Shown piece after piece: positions 5,748 through 5,975 of a stretch of 5,975 bases of DNA (position 1 is its first letter; each line of letters starts with the position of its first letter). The notes under the pieces are model-generated. The model was not told where the DNA came from, made no database searches, and was given only the letters and a program-made list of their open reading frames with translations. Source of the stretch: an uncultured Gammaproteobacteria bacterium. Its GTDB lineage: Bacteria; Pseudomonadota; Gammaproteobacteria; GCA-001735895. The translations under genes and the position numbers were made by a program. Location: contig CALZHS010000001.1 of NCBI GenBank assembly GCA_945787265.1, positions 1-5,975 on the forward strand, in the 5' to 3' direction.

Positions 5748-5975
5748 TTACAGTGCTCGTAAACGTTCAAGTAACTGCCGATCGAGTTGTCGGTCGATTA
5801 CCGACCGATCAAGCTGAGGCGAGTGCTCACAAACGTAGTCAAAGGCAATGCGCCAAAGCCTGTCAAACTGTTCCCAGAACAGCCTTTTGCCCAGCGGAAA
5901 ACGCCAGCCTTCACCGATAACGATCGCATAGAGCCTGACCGTTTCGTCGGTAAGCCAGTGGTTACGAACAAAGGC
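5748..5975 (-). CDS. Unknown protein, C-terminal end only
   Basis: An uninterrupted reading frame enters from the right edge and ends at TAA (5750 down to 5748), giving the last 75 residues of a protein whose start is outside the window. The absence of any stop from the edge, and codon use like that of the neighbours, suggest a real gene. The visible part is rich in aromatic residues: a NHWLTDETVRLYAIVIGEGW block, then FWEQFDRLWRIAFDYVC. It ends in a strongly charged amphipathic helix with repeated Asp/Glu-Arg pairs (DRSVIDRQLDRQLLERLRAL). There is no signal peptide or membrane span in this part. I do not recognise a family and propose no function. It lies upstream of, and on the same strand as, the dehydrogenase gene, 118 nt away, so read-through is possible, although that gene has its own likely -10 box. 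No clear terminator follows the stop. Confidence 0.7.
   Translation of the reverse strand, partial: AFVRNHWLTDETVRLYAIVIGEGWRFPLGKRLFWEQFDRLWRIAFDYVCEHSPQLDRSVIDRQLDRQLLERLRAL

Noticed and set aside
5790..5808. Inverted repeat TCGGTCG/CGACCGA as an operator
   Set aside because: It lies within the coding frame at the right edge and is explained by repeated Asp-Arg codons.
1..5975. Search for tRNA, rRNA, riboswitch, CRISPR, insertion sequence or att sites
   Set aside because: Nearly all of the window is coding. The gaps (31, 128 and 115 nt being the largest) contain no cloverleaf, repeat array, transposase or terminal inverted repeats.

Overview
The window looks like ordinary chromosome from a gammaproteobacterium. 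The clues are a RecQ helicase of the E. coli domain plan, a YchJ-family protein with two SEC-C motifs, and short intergenic gaps at moderately high GC. The species cannot be fixed from the sequence. There is no RNA gene, insertion sequence, CRISPR array or phage signature.

Positions 1-1712 hold the end of a plus-strand operon: the last 52 codons of one DUF1538 membrane protein, a complete second DUF1538 protein, a PII-like protein and a two-CBS-domain protein. Genes are separated by 9 nt or less, or overlap by 4 nt. A paired DUF1538 system (UmpAB of Halomonas) has been reported as a Na+(Li+,K+)/H+ antiporter. The most interesting reading here is therefore a two-subunit cation/proton antiporter with two dedicated cytoplasmic sensors built on adenine-nucleotide-binding folds. 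The PII-like protein has no tyrosine at all and lacks the usual ATP-contact residues, so it is not a nitrogen-regulatory GlnB/GlnK.

Positions 1717-4033 hold ychJ (minus strand, tail to tail with the operon) and recQ (plus strand). These two diverge across only 31 nt, and their predicted promoters reach into each other's leader or coding sequence.

Positions 4162-5629 hold a convergent pair overlapping by 8 nt. The plus-strand gene is a small protein that I read as a divergent OsmC/Ohr-like protein with both redox cysteines in register. The minus-strand gene is a complete NAD(P)-dependent 2-hydroxyacid dehydrogenase of the malate/L-lactate dehydrogenase (Ldh_2) family, with a recognisable -10 box upstream. 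The last 228 bases are the 3' end of another minus-strand gene of unknown function whose start lies beyond the window.

The gene groups do not form one pathway. The strongest functional unit is the left operon (ion transport plus sensing). The rest is DNA repair, a SEC-C protein, a possible peroxide or thiol protein and an oxidoreductase.
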